From contig JAGXSZ010000019.1 of the NCBI GenBank assembly GCA_018333515.1, positions 1 through 46,260 of the forward strand: a DNA stretch of 46,260 bases, in the 5' to 3' direction. The notes beneath the pieces are model-generated. The model was not told where the DNA came from and did not search any database. It worked only from the letters and a program-made list of their open reading frames with translations. A program made the position numbers and the translations under genes. Below are positions 1 to 9,572 of the stretch, one piece after another; within the stretch, counting starts at the first letter, position 1; every line of letters begins with the position of its first letter. This DNA comes from Actinomycetota bacterium (GTDB lineage Bacteria > Actinomycetota > Aquicultoria > Aquicultorales > Aquicultoraceae).

Positions 1-840
1 CGTTTTTTGACCACCGGCCCCGCCGGCGCGGTTGTCGTGCCCGAGCCGCTCGCTATCGGCAGGCTTCCGCGGCACACCGTCGACGCGATAGTGCGCAGAG
101 AGAAGAACCATGTCCCCGTCGTCGACCCGGCGGAGCGCGTCAAGAGCTTTGTGGAGGCCGAGGGCGGCTTCGATATCGATATGGCTATCTACGAGGCGGG
201 GCGCTGCATGAACTGCGGGCGCGGCGCCGAGATAATCGCCGAGAAATGCGCGGCTTGTCTGACCTGCGTGCGGGTCTGCCCGTTCGGCGCGCCGTATATC
301 ACCGAGGCGCGCGTAGCCGGTTTCAATTGGGATAGCTGCCAGTCCTGCGGCATTTGCGCGGCGGAATGCCCCGGCATGGCGATACATGTCGGCTTCAATG
401 ATGATACACTTATAAATGAGCGGATAGACGCGGCTACGAGCGGTATCGTTGCCTTCGGCTGCCAGCTTGGCAAGCCCGAGATATATAACCCGGTCTCCAA
501 GGCGACATCCGCGCCGCCCGGTCTCAACTTCGTAAAACTGATGTGCGCGAGTCGCCTCGACATGCGGCACATCCTGCGCGCGATTGAGAACGGTGTCGAC
601 GGCGTGGCCGTCATGGCCTGCCCCGATGACAAATGCCGCTATCGCAAGGGCGTCAACTGGGCCGAGGTTCGCGCCAATCGCGTGAAGCGGCTCCTCGACG
701 AGATAGGCATCGGCGGTGAGCGCGTCGAGTTCATGGGCTCGTTCGCGACCCCGGAAGAGGCGCGGCAAGCTATAGGTGCGTTCAGGGCCGCGCTCGCCGA
801 GCTGGGGCCGAATCCTCTCAATAAAGTGATGGTGAAATAA
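1..840 (+). CDS. HdrA-like/MvhD fusion protein, C-terminal part (5' truncated by window edge)
   Basis: The reading frame is open to the first base, so only the C-terminal ~279 residues are seen; the in-frame TTG at position 7 is not taken as a true start. The order is: the end of a flavin/pyridine-nucleotide oxidoreductase fold, a GltD-like RCMNCG motif, two 4Fe-4S motifs (CAACLTCVRVCP and CQSCGICAAECP), then an MvhD-like domain with FGCQLG, MCASR and ACPDDKCRYRKG. Family knowledge: HdrA-type flavoproteins and MvhD pass electrons between ferredoxin, pyridine nucleotide and a partner enzyme; in acetogens such as Moorella they sit with the MetFV methylene-THF reductase. Here metV starts 2 nt after the stop and metF follows, so this subunit probably supplies electrons to that reductase. 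The electron donor cannot be read from the sequence. Confidence 0.85.
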   Translation, partial: RFLTTGPAGAVVVPEPLAIGRLPRHTVDAIVRREKNHVPVVDPAERVKSFVEAEGGFDIDMAIYEAGRCMNCGRGAEIIAEKCAACLTCVRVCPFGAPYITEARVAGFNWDSCQSCGICAAECPGMAIHVGFNDDTLINERIDAATSGIVAFGCQLGKPEIYNPVSKATSAPPGLNFVKLMCASRLDMRHILRAIENGVDGVAVMACPDDKCRYRKGVNWAEVRANRVKRLLDEIGIGGERVEFMGSFATPEEARQAIGAFRAALAELGPNPLNKVMVK

Positions 841-841
841 G

Positions 842-1492
842 ATGATTGTTGCGGAGCCAAAGAGCCTGGATGAGATAGAAGCTATGGTCGACGGATATGA
901 CCGCGTCCTTATGGTCGGTTGCGGTACCTGTGTAGAGGTCTGCCTTACCGGCGGCGAGCGCTCCGTCAACCTCACCGCGACCGCCCTGCGCCTCGCGCGC
1001 AAGGTCGACGGGCGCGATATCGAGGTCGGCGAGCAGACCGTCATCCGCCAATGCGATTTCGAATACCTCGATGAGGTCAAAGATACCGATAAGTACCAAG
1101 CCATCGTCTCCCTGGCGTGCGGTGTCGGGATTCAGGGCATCGCCCGAAAGTTCCCGGATTTGCCGGTCTTCCCCGGGGTCAACACGACCTTTATGGGGTT
1201 CAACGAAGAGTACGGGTACTATACCGAGATGTGTAAAGGCTGCGGCGAGTGTATTTTGCACTTGACCGGCGGCGTTTGCCCGGTCGCCCGCTGCGCGAAG
1301 AGCCTGCTCAACGGGCCGTGCGGCGGCACCAACAACGGCAAGTGTGAGATAGGAAACGATAAGGACTGCGGTTGGGTCCTTATCTATAATAAGATGGAGC
1401 AGCTCGGCACGCTCGACAAGTTTATGGAGATAAACATGCCCAAGAACTACGGCAAAGCCGGGAATATCCGCTCGATGGATTTGAGGAAGTAG
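842..1492 (+). CDS. metV: MetV, methylenetetrahydrofolate reductase C-terminal-domain (zinc/iron) subunit
   Basis: A 216-residue protein of the methylene-tetrahydrofolate reductase C-terminal family (MetV). The last third is cysteine-rich: residues ~127-170 contain CKGCGEC, GGVCPVARCAK and NGPCGG, the metal-binding signature of the family. In acetogens MetV is the small partner of MetF and connects the flavin subunit to electron-transfer subunits. The ATG lies 2 nt after the stop of the HdrA/MvhD gene and metF follows after 12 nt, so the three genes almost surely form one transcript and one complex that reduces methylene-THF to methyl-THF in the methyl branch of the Wood-Ljungdahl pathway. 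Confidence 0.88.
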   Translation: MIVAEPKSLDEIEAMVDGYDRVLMVGCGTCVEVCLTGGERSVNLTATALRLARKVDGRDIEVGEQTVIRQCDFEYLDEVKDTDKYQAIVSLACGVGIQGIARKFPDLPVFPGVNTTFMGFNEEYGYYTEMCKGCGECILHLTGGVCPVARCAKSLLNGPCGGTNNGKCEIGNDKDCGWVLIYNKMEQLGTLDKFMEINMPKNYGKAGNIRSMDLRK

Positions 1493-1504
1493 GAGGGTAG
1501 CACA

Positions 1505-2377
1505 GTGGGATTTAAAGAAGAGATTCAAAGTGGGAATTTTGTGGTCACCGCTGAAGTCGGCCCTCCGAAAGGCACCGACATCAGCGAGATGGTTCATCAT
1601 ATTAAAGGACTAAAAGGCAAGGTAACGGCGCTCAACGTCACCGATAACCAGAGCGCGGTCATGCGTATCTGCACTCTGGCGACGGCTAAAGAGATCATGG
1701 ACATCGGTATCGAGCCGATTTATCAGATGACCTGCCGCGACCGGAACCGCCTGGGGCTCCAATCCGACCTGCTCGGTGCGGCCATCATGGGGATTAAGAA
1801 CGTCCTCGCGCTCACCGGCGACCATCCGGTCCTCGGCGACCACAAGGACGCCAAAGCGGTCTTCGATATCGAGTCGGTTCAGCTCCTCGAGGTCATCAAC
1901 GGCCTAAACGAAGGGCGCGACATGGCCGGACTCGAGCTGCGAGGCGCGACCGATTTCTTCGCGGGCGCGATTGTGACGCCCGAGTCGATTCCGTTCGAGC
2001 CGCAGCTCGCTAAGTTTAAGAAGAAGGTCAACGCCGGCGCCAAGTTCTTTCAGACGCAGGCCATATACGATATGCCCAAGTTCATGACCTTCATGGAGCG
2101 GGCCAAAGAACTCGATGTGCCGATTCTCGCGGGTATCTTGCTCTTGAAATCGGCCGGTATGGCTAAGTATCTCAATAAGTTTGTGGCCGGTGTTTCAGTG
2201 CCGCAAGAGCTTATAGATCAACTCGCGCCGCTCAAGGGCGAAGACGTGCTCAAGAAGGGTATCGAGATAGCGGGCGACCAAATCGCCCAGCTAAAAGATG
2301 TCTGCGCGGGTGTCCATGTAATGGCCATCGGCGCTGAAGACAGGGTGCCGGATATTTTAGCCGCGGCCGGCTTATAG
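1505..2377 (+). CDS. metF: Methylenetetrahydrofolate reductase, MetF
   Basis: A 290-residue MetF-family TIM-barrel flavoprotein, of usual length for the short bacterial/acetogen form. Typical stretches seen are the N-terminal TAEVGPPKG, the NVTDNQSAVMR region, ALTGDHP and the FFQTQAIYD segment. It reduces 5,10-methylene-THF to 5-methyl-THF. It starts with GTG, chosen because a good Shine-Dalgarno (GGAGGG, about 1492-1497) lies upstream. With metV and the HdrA/MvhD protein it gives the electron-bifurcating or ferredoxin-linked type of MTHFR complex found in anaerobes (inference), and its product is the substrate of AcsE encoded 1 kb downstream. Confidence 0.93.
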   Translation: MGFKEEIQSGNFVVTAEVGPPKGTDISEMVHHIKGLKGKVTALNVTDNQSAVMRICTLATAKEIMDIGIEPIYQMTCRDRNRLGLQSDLLGAAIMGIKNVLALTGDHPVLGDHKDAKAVFDIESVQLLEVINGLNEGRDMAGLELRGATDFFAGAIVTPESIPFEPQLAKFKKKVNAGAKFFQTQAIYDMPKFMTFMERAKELDVPILAGILLLKSAGMAKYLNKFVAGVSVPQELIDQLAPLKGEDVLKKGIEIAGDQIAQLKDVCAGVHVMAIGAEDRVPDILAAAGL

Positions 2378-2469
2378 GATCAAGGGTAAGGGCCGGCTCC
2401 CGTAGCTCGGCCCCTAAGGACCGATGTTTTTAATGTATTGACAACTTTAATTTGGCGGGATGATGTAGA

Positions 2470-3258
2470 GTGAAAATAGCGGTAACCGGTAAGGGCGGCG
2501 TCGGCAAGACGACAGTCGCCGCGGGCCTGGCAAGGCTTCTTGCGCAAGAGGGCTACAATGTCATAGCAATCGACGCCGACCCGGACGCCAATCTGGCCGC
2601 GGCGCTCGGCATCGACCCGACCGCCGCCGCAAATATAGTGCCGATCGCCGGGATGAGCGAGCTTATCGCCGAGCGCACGGGCGGCGTACCGGGGACCATG
2701 GGGGGCTTTTTCAAGCTCAACCCCAAGGTCGACGATATCCCGGATGAACTCAGCGTCGAGGCCGACGGGGTAAAACTCCTCGTTCTCGGCACGGTGGAGT
2801 CGGGCGGCGCGGGGTGCATCTGTCCCGAATCGACGATGCTCAAAGCGCTTTTAAAGCACGTCATCGTGGGGCGCAACGAAGCGGTCATCATGGATATGGA
2901 GGCCGGCATCGAGCACCTCGGGCGCGGCACCAGCCAGTCGGTCGATGCGATGTTAATCGTGATAGAGCCGGGCCAGCGGAGCATCCAGACCGCGCGCCAG
3001 ATTGAAAAGTTGGCGAAAGACTTAGGCATACCGCGCATCTTTCTCGTCCTCAACAAGGTACACGACCGCGACGAGGAAGAGACGATGCGCAAGCATATAC
3101 CGGATTTACCGGTAATCGGCACACTTCGCGAGAGCGAGACGATACGCAAGGCGGACCTCGAGGGGAAATCACCGTTCGACAGCGACGCGGAGTATGTCGA
3201 GGATATACGGGCCATCAAAGAGCGGCTCCAGGCCGAAATCGGCGAGAGCGACGCGTAG
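2470..3258 (+). CDS. cooC: CooC-type ATPase, nickel insertion into CO dehydrogenase/acetyl-CoA synthase
   Basis: A 262-residue MinD/ParA-family ATPase. The deviant Walker A GKGGVGKTT is at residues 7-15, DADPDANL follows, and the CxC metal site GCICPE lies near residue 115. That CxC is the hallmark of CooC proteins, which dimerise on a metal ion and use ATP to load nickel into the CODH C-cluster or acetyl-CoA synthase. The start is GTG with a weak ribosome site. It lies 92 nt after metF, and acsE follows after 181 nt, so it belongs to the Wood-Ljungdahl cluster. The CODH/ACS structural genes are not in the window. MinD-like proteins of unrelated function exist, but the CxC and the neighbourhood make CooC much more likely. 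Confidence 0.88.
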   Translation: MKIAVTGKGGVGKTTVAAGLARLLAQEGYNVIAIDADPDANLAAALGIDPTAAANIVPIAGMSELIAERTGGVPGTMGGFFKLNPKVDDIPDELSVEADGVKLLVLGTVESGGAGCICPESTMLKALLKHVIVGRNEAVIMDMEAGIEHLGRGTSQSVDAMLIVIEPGQRSIQTARQIEKLAKDLGIPRIFLVLNKVHDRDEEETMRKHIPDLPVIGTLRESETIRKADLEGKSPFDSDAEYVEDIRAIKERLQAEIGESDA

Positions 3259-3439
3259 CCGTATTGCATATTCGAGAGCAACCGGGGTCTTGAGCCTTGA
3301 TACGAGAGGGCGCAGCGAGACGCGACAAACACCATGATTCATCGCGTCGCCGCAGTTCTCTAACGATATGTAGGGGTGCGGGACTGCTCGAGTTTCCGGT
3401 ATCTGATATACAAAGCTTACGAGGGAAGGAGAAACAAGT

Positions 3440-4255
3440 ATGCTGATTATTGCCGAGAAGATTAATATTATGTCGAAGACGATTGGTCCGGCTATGCGCG
3501 AGCGCAATGCCAAACCTATCCAGGACTTGGCGCTCGCCGAGGTCGCGGGCGGCTCGCGTTGCCTTGACCTTAACCTTGGGCCGGCGACCAAAGACGGTTC
3601 GGCTATGATGGAATGGCTCGTTAAGACAGTCGAGGAGGTTGTCGACGACTCTATCCAACTATGCCTCGATACCAAGAACACCGAGGCGATGGAGGCGGGC
3701 CTCAAAGTGGTCACCAAGCACAAACCGATGATCAACTCGACCAACGCCGACGAGGACGTGCTCGACAAGTACATGCCGATGGCGGCGACATTCGACGCCG
3801 ATATCATCGCGCTCGCTATGACCTCCGCCGGTATCCCGCGTGACTGCAACGAGCGCCTTGTAAACGCCGCGACCATCATGGGTAAAGCGATGGAGCACGG
3901 CGTGGGCCTCGAGAGAATCTACCTCGACCCGCTCGTTCTGCCTATCGGGGTGGCCCAGATGGATGCGATGGAGGTCGTTGAGACCATCCGCCAATTCCAG
4001 ATGCTCAACGACCCACCGATGAAATCGGTCGTCGGTTTGAGCAATATTTACAACGGTACGCCGAAGGACCTTCACACGCGCTTCGGCTACACCTTCATGA
4101 CGATGCTGGCAGCCGCGGGTCTTACCGCCGCAATCGCCGACTCGCTCGACAAAGAACTGATGTCGGTCGTCAAGACCGTCGAGGTTCTCAAGAACGAGAT
4201 GCTCTACGCCGCGTCATACCTCGATGACATTCTTGGCGCGAAGGCCGAAGCGTAA
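3440..4255 (+). CDS. acsE: Methyltetrahydrofolate:corrinoid/iron-sulfur protein methyltransferase, AcsE
   Basis: A 271-residue pterin-binding TIM-barrel methyltransferase, close to the family's usual ~262 residues. The N-terminus IIAEKINIM, the LDLNLGP segment, the CLDTKN strand and NSTNADE are AcsE/MeTr hallmarks. It moves the methyl group from methyl-THF to the cobalt of the corrinoid/iron-sulfur protein (CFeSP), joining the methyl branch to acetyl-CoA synthase in the cytoplasm. The ATG is preceded by GGAAGGAG with good spacing. The gene sits between cooC and formate dehydrogenase. Its dependence on a corrinoid partner links this cluster to the cobalt and B12 genes near 28-33 kb. Confidence 0.93.
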   Translation: MLIIAEKINIMSKTIGPAMRERNAKPIQDLALAEVAGGSRCLDLNLGPATKDGSAMMEWLVKTVEEVVDDSIQLCLDTKNTEAMEAGLKVVTKHKPMINSTNADEDVLDKYMPMAATFDADIIALAMTSAGIPRDCNERLVNAATIMGKAMEHGVGLERIYLDPLVLPIGVAQMDAMEVVETIRQFQMLNDPPMKSVVGLSNIYNGTPKDLHTRFGYTFMTMLAAAGLTAAIADSLDKELMSVVKTVEVLKNEMLYAASYLDDILGAKAEA

Positions 4256-4308
4256 TAGGCGGTTCACGATATGAGTGAGTAATCGACGAATAGAAGGACG
4301 GAGAGGAG

Positions 4309-4331
4309 AGGGCGGACTACGCGTCCGCCCT
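4309..4331 (+). other. GC-rich hairpin between acsE and fdhA
   Basis: A perfect 9-bp inverted repeat, AGGGCGGAC / GTCCGCCCT, with a 5-nt loop, in the 193-nt gap between acsE and the formate dehydrogenase gene. Only TT and then mixed sequence follow, so it is at best a weak terminator or a processing or stability hairpin. Confidence 0.5.
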
Positions 4332-4448
4332 TCCGATACGTCTTCTGCGCATAAGAAAATATCGCCGAGCATCGGCGGCGCGCGAGTTTTTCTTGTTTTC
4401 AGAAGACCTAGGCACATCTTTATCTGATCTTAAAAGCTGGGAGGACTT

Positions 4449-7400
4449 ATGTCGGAGACACTGGTACGCGAACAACTCAACATAACAATAGACGGGGAGT
4501 CCCTTATGGCTCAGTCGGGCCAGACTATCCTCGACGTTGCGCGGGCACGCGGGGTCTATATCCCGAGCCTCTGCGGCGACCCGCGCCTCAAACCGAATGA
4601 GCGCTGCGGCATGTGTGTCGTAGAGGTGTCCGGTGAAAGCGAGCCCGTCAAGGCATGCGCGACCGCGCTAGTCGAAGGCATGAGCGTGCGCACCGACACC
4701 CCCGCGCTCATCGACATACGAAAGAGCCGCCTCAAGGAACTCTTTGCCGACCACTGGGCCGACTGCATCGCGCCCTGCACTCTGGCCTGCCCGGCGGGGA
4801 CCGACGCCCAGGGCTACATCGGCCTCATCGCGCGGAAACGCTACCGCGACGCGGTAGAGCTTATAAAGCGGACCAACCCGCTCCCCGGCATCATCGGGCG
4901 GGTCTGCACCCGTCCCTGTGAGGATGTGTGCCGGCGCAACCTGGTGGAAGAGCGCATCAGCATCTGCTGGCTCAAGCGATTCACCGCCGACCGGGATAAA
5001 TTCTCGGCGATGCGCTTTCGCCCCGATGTAAAGCCCGCGACCGGCAAGAAGGTCGCTATCATCGGCGCCGGTCCGGCCGGCCTCTCATGCGCGTATTACC
5101 TCGCCATCGAGGGCCATAAACCGGTCATCTTCGAGGCGATGCCCCAGGCCGGCGGTATGCTCCGCTACGGCATCCCCGCCTATCGTCTCCCGAAAGACAT
5201 TATCGACGACGAGGTCCACGAGATACTCGAACTCGGCGCGGAGCTTCATACCAACAAACGCCTCGGCGCGGACTTCACAATAGAGGAGCTACAAAACGAA
5301 TACGACGCGGTCTTTCTCGGTATCGGCGCACAGGCCGGCACGAAGATGTGGATTGAGAACGAAGATATTCCCGGCGTGATGAGCGGCGTCGATTTTTTGC
5401 GCTCCATCGGCCTCAACGACCCGATAAAAATCGGAAAAACAGTTGCCGTAGTCGGCGGCGGAAACGTTGCTATCGACGCGGCGCGAAGCTCGCTTCGTCT
5501 CGGCGCCGAGAAGGTCTACCTTATCTACCGCCGCGGCCGCGCTGAGATGCCGGCCCATGATATAGAGATAGAAGAGGCCGAGCACGAGGGCGTCGAACTA
5601 TTGCTCCTGGCGAACCCGACCCGCGTCATCGGCACGGATAGGGTCGAGGCGGTCGAGTGTGTGCGGATGGCGCTTGGCGAACCCGACGCATCGGGGCGCC
5701 GCCGTCCCGAGCCGCAGGCGGGGAGTGAGTTCGTTCTCGAAGTCGATAATCTCATCGCCGCAATCGGCCAGGCCATCGACGGCACCGGCGCGGAAGGCGC
5801 GATGGACGGAAAATATATGGCGGCCGATGCCGCCACCACGCAGACCTCGCTTACCGGCGTCTTTGCGGCGGGTGACGCGGTGACCGGCCCCGACGCCGCT
5901 ATCCAGGCGGTCGCCGGCGGTCGCGACTCCGCGTTTGCGATAATCCAATACCTCGACGGCAAAGAGATAGACCTGGGCGCGCGGACGCCCTTTAGCGCGG
6001 CGCGCGGCGGGGTCACGAAAGAAGACCTCGGCGTATCGGGAGTCGCGCGTGTAAAAATGCCCGACCTCGAGACGGCTAAAAGACTCGGTGTCGGCAACTT
6101 CACCGAGGTCGAATTGGGCCTGAGCGAGGAAGACGCGCTTAAGGAAGCGGAGCGTTGCCTCGAGTGCGGCTGCATCAAACAGAACGACTGTGACCTGCGC
6201 GACGCCGCCATAACTTACGAGATTGAGCCGAGCGACGACTATGCGGCCATGCGCCGTTTCAAGATAGACAAGAGCCACCCCATCGTCTTACGCGACCAGA
6301 ACAAGTGTATCCAGTGTCAAAAGTGCGTCGATATCTGCGATTCGGTGGTCGGGGCTTTTGCGCTAGAGTACCGGGAGGGTGAAAACGATATCGTGCCGAC
6401 CGGCAATATCCCGCTCGCCGAGACCAAATGCGAAGCGTGCGGCCAGTGCATCTCGGCTTGCCCGACCGCGGCGCTCGTCGAGAACCGGCCGAAATTCGCC
6501 CGCGAGTTTCTCTGGCCGCCCGCGGTTACGACAACGACCTGTACTTATTGCGGAGTCGGCTGCACGCTCGAACTCAACACCGACCGCACCGGCAAGGTCT
6601 TTCGTGTGACGCAAACGCTGGGCGAGGGAGTCAACAAGGGCAACCTCTGCGGCAAAGGCCGCTTCGGCTACCATTTTATCGGTCACCCCGACCGCCTGAC
6701 CCACCCGCTGATGCGAAAAGACGGCAAGCTGGTCAAAGTCTCTTGGGTCGAAGCGATAAACACGGTAGCCGGGAGGCTCTACGATGTGAAGAGCACCTAT
6801 GGGGCGGACACGGTGGCCGGGTTTACCTCGGCCCGCTGCACCAGCGAGGAGAACTATCTCTTCCAGAAGCTTCTGCGGGCGGTGATCGGCACCAACAACG
6901 TCGACCACTGCGCCAGGTTGTGACACTCCGCTACTGTGGCCGGTCTGGCCAAAGCGTTTGGTAGCGGTGCGATGACCAACACCATCGAGGACCTGGCGGA
7001 AGCCGACGTCATCCTCGCGATAGGAACGAATACGACCGAAGCGCACCCCATCATCGGCTATCAGATGAAGAAGGCGGTACGCGAGCGCGGCGCGAAGATA
7101 ATCGTAGCCGACCCGCGCCGCATCCCGCTCGTCGACTTCGCCGAGATATGGCTGGCGCAGAGACCAGGCACCGATGTCGCCCTGCTCAACGGTCTCATGA
7201 ACGTCATTCTCTCCGAAGGCCTGGCCGACCGCGACTTCATCGCGGAACGCACCGAGGGCTTTGCGGAACTCGAAGTCGTCTTGCCGAAATATACCCCCGA
7301 TGTGGTGGGGAAGATAACCGGCGTTGCCGCCGAAGATATCAGGCAAGCGGCCAGGCTCTACGCGAATGCCGGGCGCGCGGCTATCTGCTACACCATGGGC

Positions 7401-8552
7401 ATTACCCAGCACACCTCGGGTACGGACAATGTGTTGGCCATCGCGAATCTCGCGATGATCACCGGCAACCTCGGCAAGCGGGGCGCGGGCGTAAATCCGC
7501 TGCGTGGCCAGAACAACGTCCAGGGTGCGTGCGATATGGGCGGCTTGCCTAACGTATTAACCGCATACCAGCCGGTCGCCGATGAGGCGGTGCGCGAGAA
7601 GTTCGAAAAGGCGTGGGGCGTCGAACTCTCGCCGAACCCGGGTTTAACCCTCTCGGAAGTAACAAAAAAAGCCGGCGAAGGCGAGATAAAGGCGCTCTAT
7701 ATCATGGGTGAGAACCCGGCGCTCTCCGACCCGGACAGCACCCACGTCAAGGAGGCGCTCGAGAAACTCGATTTCCTGGTGGTGCAGGATATCTTCCTCA
7801 CCGAAACGGCGGAGTTGGCCGATGTCGTCCTGCCGAGTGCGTGTTTCGCGGAGAAGGACGGCACTTTCACCAACAGTGAGCGGCGGGTGCAGCGCGTGCG
7901 CAAAGCGACCGAGCCGCCGGGTGAGGCAAAGCCCGACTGGCGGATAATCGCGGAAATCGGCCTCGCGCTTCGCTACCCGATGCATTATGAGTCGGCCGAG
8001 GAGATATATGAAGAGATGCGAAAGCTTACCCCGAGTTACGCCGGTATCAGCTACGAGCGTCTTGAGAAGGGCGGCCTGCACTGGCCGTGCCCGACCGAGG
8101 AGCACCCGGGAACACCCATCCTGCACACGCAGGGCTTCACAAGGGGTAAGGGGCTCTTCCACGCGGTCGACCACCGGGCGCCGGCAGAAGAAGCGGACGA
8201 GGAATATCCGATGATACTGACTACCGGGCGCAGCCTGTGGCAGTATCACACCGGGACGATGACGAGGCGCTCCGAAGCACTCAACTCGCTCGCGCCGAGA
8301 AGCTGGGTCGAGATGCACCCGGCCGACGCGGCCAAACACGGCATCGCCGACGGCGAGGACGTGGTCTTAACCAGCCGACGCGGTTGTCTGACCAGTACGG
8401 CGATGGTCACCGAAGGCATACGGGAAGGCGTAATCTTCATGCCGTTCCACTATGCCGAGTCGGCGGCGAATGTCTTAACGAACACCGCTATCGACCCGGT
8501 CGCGAAGATACCCGAACTCAAAGTCTGTGCGGTTAAAATGGCGAAGGCGTAA
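4449..8552 (+). CDS. fdhA: Selenocysteine formate dehydrogenase fused to a GltD-like NAD(P)H oxidoreductase module
   Basis: One 1367-residue protein read through an in-frame TGA at 6921-6923 (Sec825). The motif around it is [13 protein letters not shown], the catalytic loop of FdhA/FdhF-type formate dehydrogenases, and the frame is unchanged on both sides. Domains in order: 2Fe-2S ferredoxin (~1-85); NuoG-like/GltD N-terminal cysteine segment (~95-180); GltD-like flavoprotein (~195-575) with FAD motif GAGPAGL and nucleotide motif GGGNVAI; two 4Fe-4S motifs (CIQCQKC, CEACGQC, ~620-680); the CTYCGVGC cluster (~694); then the molybdo/tungsto-bisMGD domain. It interconverts CO2 and formate, the first step of the methyl branch. 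The GltD part suggests NAD(P)H exchanges electrons on the same chain. The Shine-Dalgarno GGGAGG stands before the ATG. A hairpin terminator follows. Confidence 0.93.
6921..6951 (+). promoter_or_regulatory. UGA selenocysteine codon and bacterial SECIS hairpin
   Basis: The TGA at 6921-6923 is followed 13 nt later by a perfect 5-bp stem, TGGCC (6937-6941) and GGCCA (6947-6951), closing a GGTCT loop. The E. coli fdhF SECIS has an apical loop with the same GGUCU and a similar distance from its UGA. This is the signal expected to recruit SelB-Sec-tRNA. selA, selB and selC are not in the window. Confidence 0.88.
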
Positions 8553-8604
8553 GGCGCGGCAGACATATATCGGGCCTATCGGGCTGGTCGGATATGAGTA
8601 TAAG

Positions 8605-8632
8605 AAGACGGGGCTGTATCGGCCCCCGTCTT
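8605..8632 (+). terminator. Intrinsic terminator after fdhA
   Basis: A 9-bp stem AAGACGGGG / CCCCGTCTT with a short loop, followed by a short T-rich tail, 53 nt after the fdhA stop. It separates fdhA from the convergent hemerythrin gene. Confidence 0.65.
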
Positions 8633-8669
8633 TGTGCCCGTCTTTGTGCGTTTCAGTCTATTCTAAACA

Positions 8670-9092
8670 CTAAGCCGCTTTACCGCCCGGGCCACCAGTG
8701 ATAAAATGAGCCATTTCCCTATCGGCCTTCGTGAAATGCCCGGTCAGCCAGGGGACCATGTAGTGCTGAACGCTTGTCGCAAGAGCCCCGTTGTCGCCGG
8801 TCTCGTCAAAATGTTGTACTATCTTGACTACCTCTCCGGCAAATTCATCGTGACCTTTTTTGTGCGATTCGTAGCCCGGATAGCCCGCATCGCGCATTGT
8901 TTTTTCTTCACACTGGAAGTGCTCGACGACAAAATCCGCGAGTAGGCTCGTCGCTTCCGCAGCGACTTCACGGTCTTGGGCTTTCTCTGCTATCGCGTAA
9001 AGACCGCTGAGCATTCGAACCAGTGCCTTATGTTGGCAATCGACCCCACATACACCGGTTTTGAAATCATCGCTCCATTGAACGATTGGCAT
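8670..9092 (-). CDS. Bacteriohemerythrin
   Basis: A 140-residue hemerythrin. The full di-iron ligand set is visible: His21, His58 with Glu62, His77 with His81, His119 with Asp124, in the family pattern H...HxxxE...HxxxH...HxxxxD. The start MPIVQWSDDFKTGV is the typical hemerythrin N-terminus and has a GGGAGGT ribosome site 5-10 nt upstream; the open frame extends further upstream but without a better start. It binds O2 reversibly and in anaerobes is thought to buffer or sense oxygen, which fits a neighbourhood of oxygen-sensitive enzymes. It is a single gene, convergent with fdhA. Confidence 0.95.
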   Translation of the reverse strand: MPIVQWSDDFKTGVCGVDCQHKALVRMLSGLYAIAEKAQDREVAAEATSLLADFVVEHFQCEEKTMRDAGYPGYESHKKGHDEFAGEVVKIVQHFDETGDNGALATSVQHYMVPWLTGHFTKADREMAHFITGGPGGKAA

Positions 9093-9323
9093 GTTACGAC
9101 CTCCCTGGGTTGAAATAGTGCGGCGCGCACTCAAACACCAACTATCTTTTCTGCTATATCGGCCACAAGAATGATTACTTGACCGCAACAGGCACAGTTT
9201 CAAACGGTCCCGCGGAGGTAACGATCTCCGATCATGGGCCCGATAGGGCTTAGGTGTTATAGCGGCATCCGACGGCGTGGAAATCAAATTATAAGCGCGG
9301 GCGCTTAGTCGTGATTCGTTCCC

Positions 9324-9352
9324 TTGACATACTCTGCCCGGCTTGTTAATGT
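9324..9352 (+). promoter_or_regulatory. Sigma-70-type promoter of the TPP riboswitch/thi4 unit
   Basis: TTGACA (9324-9329), a 17-nt spacer, and TAATGT (9347-9352). The expected start point near 9359 lies just before the riboswitch. Confidence 0.65.
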
Positions 9353-9370
9353 GGGATAAATTCATAAGTA

Positions 9371-9462
9371 TGTGCGGGAGCCACTGATGGTGGCTGAGAG
9401 GCTGGGCGAAACCCGGCGACCGTTTGAACCTGATCTGGATTATACCAGCGAAGGGAACGCGT
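9371..9462 (+). ncRNA. TPP riboswitch (THI element)
   Basis: The conserved parts of the TPP aptamer are all present in order: GCGGGAGCC, GGCTGAGAGG, CCCGGCGACC, GAACCTGATCTGG, ATACCAGCGAAGGGAACGC. It lies between a clear promoter and thi4. A terminator-like hairpin follows at 9473-9504, so control is probably by transcription termination when thiamine pyrophosphate is plentiful. Confidence 0.96.
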
Positions 9463-9472
9463 TAGTTAGTAA

Positions 9473-9504
9473 CCGTACCTTTTTCTGGTGCGGCTTTTTT
9501 GTTT
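9473..9504 (+). terminator. Riboswitch-linked terminator
   Basis: The stem CCGTACC / GGTGCGG (one G-U pair) is followed by a T-rich run. It lies directly after the TPP aptamer and before thi4, the usual place of the expression platform. Confidence 0.7.
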
Positions 9505-9572
9505 TATTGAGCAGTACATAAGAAAAGAGTGCGATAGAAGATATGCTAAGTAACTTTAGGAGGTATTTGCAA

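Noticed and set aside
6921-6938. fdhA seen as two genes (stop at 6923 and GTG start at 6936)
   Set aside because: Both parts are in one frame, the Sec motif and the SECIS hairpin are present, and the second part lacks its own ribosome site.
5598-7412. Long minus-strand frames opposite fdhA (226 and 349 codons)
   Set aside because: They mirror the codon bias of the plus-strand gene and show no known motif; typical shadows in GC-rich coding DNA.
9093-9365. N-terminal extension of the hemerythrin frame by ~91 codons
   Set aside because: The true start has a clear ribosome site and the canonical N-terminus; the extension overlaps the thi4 promoter region.
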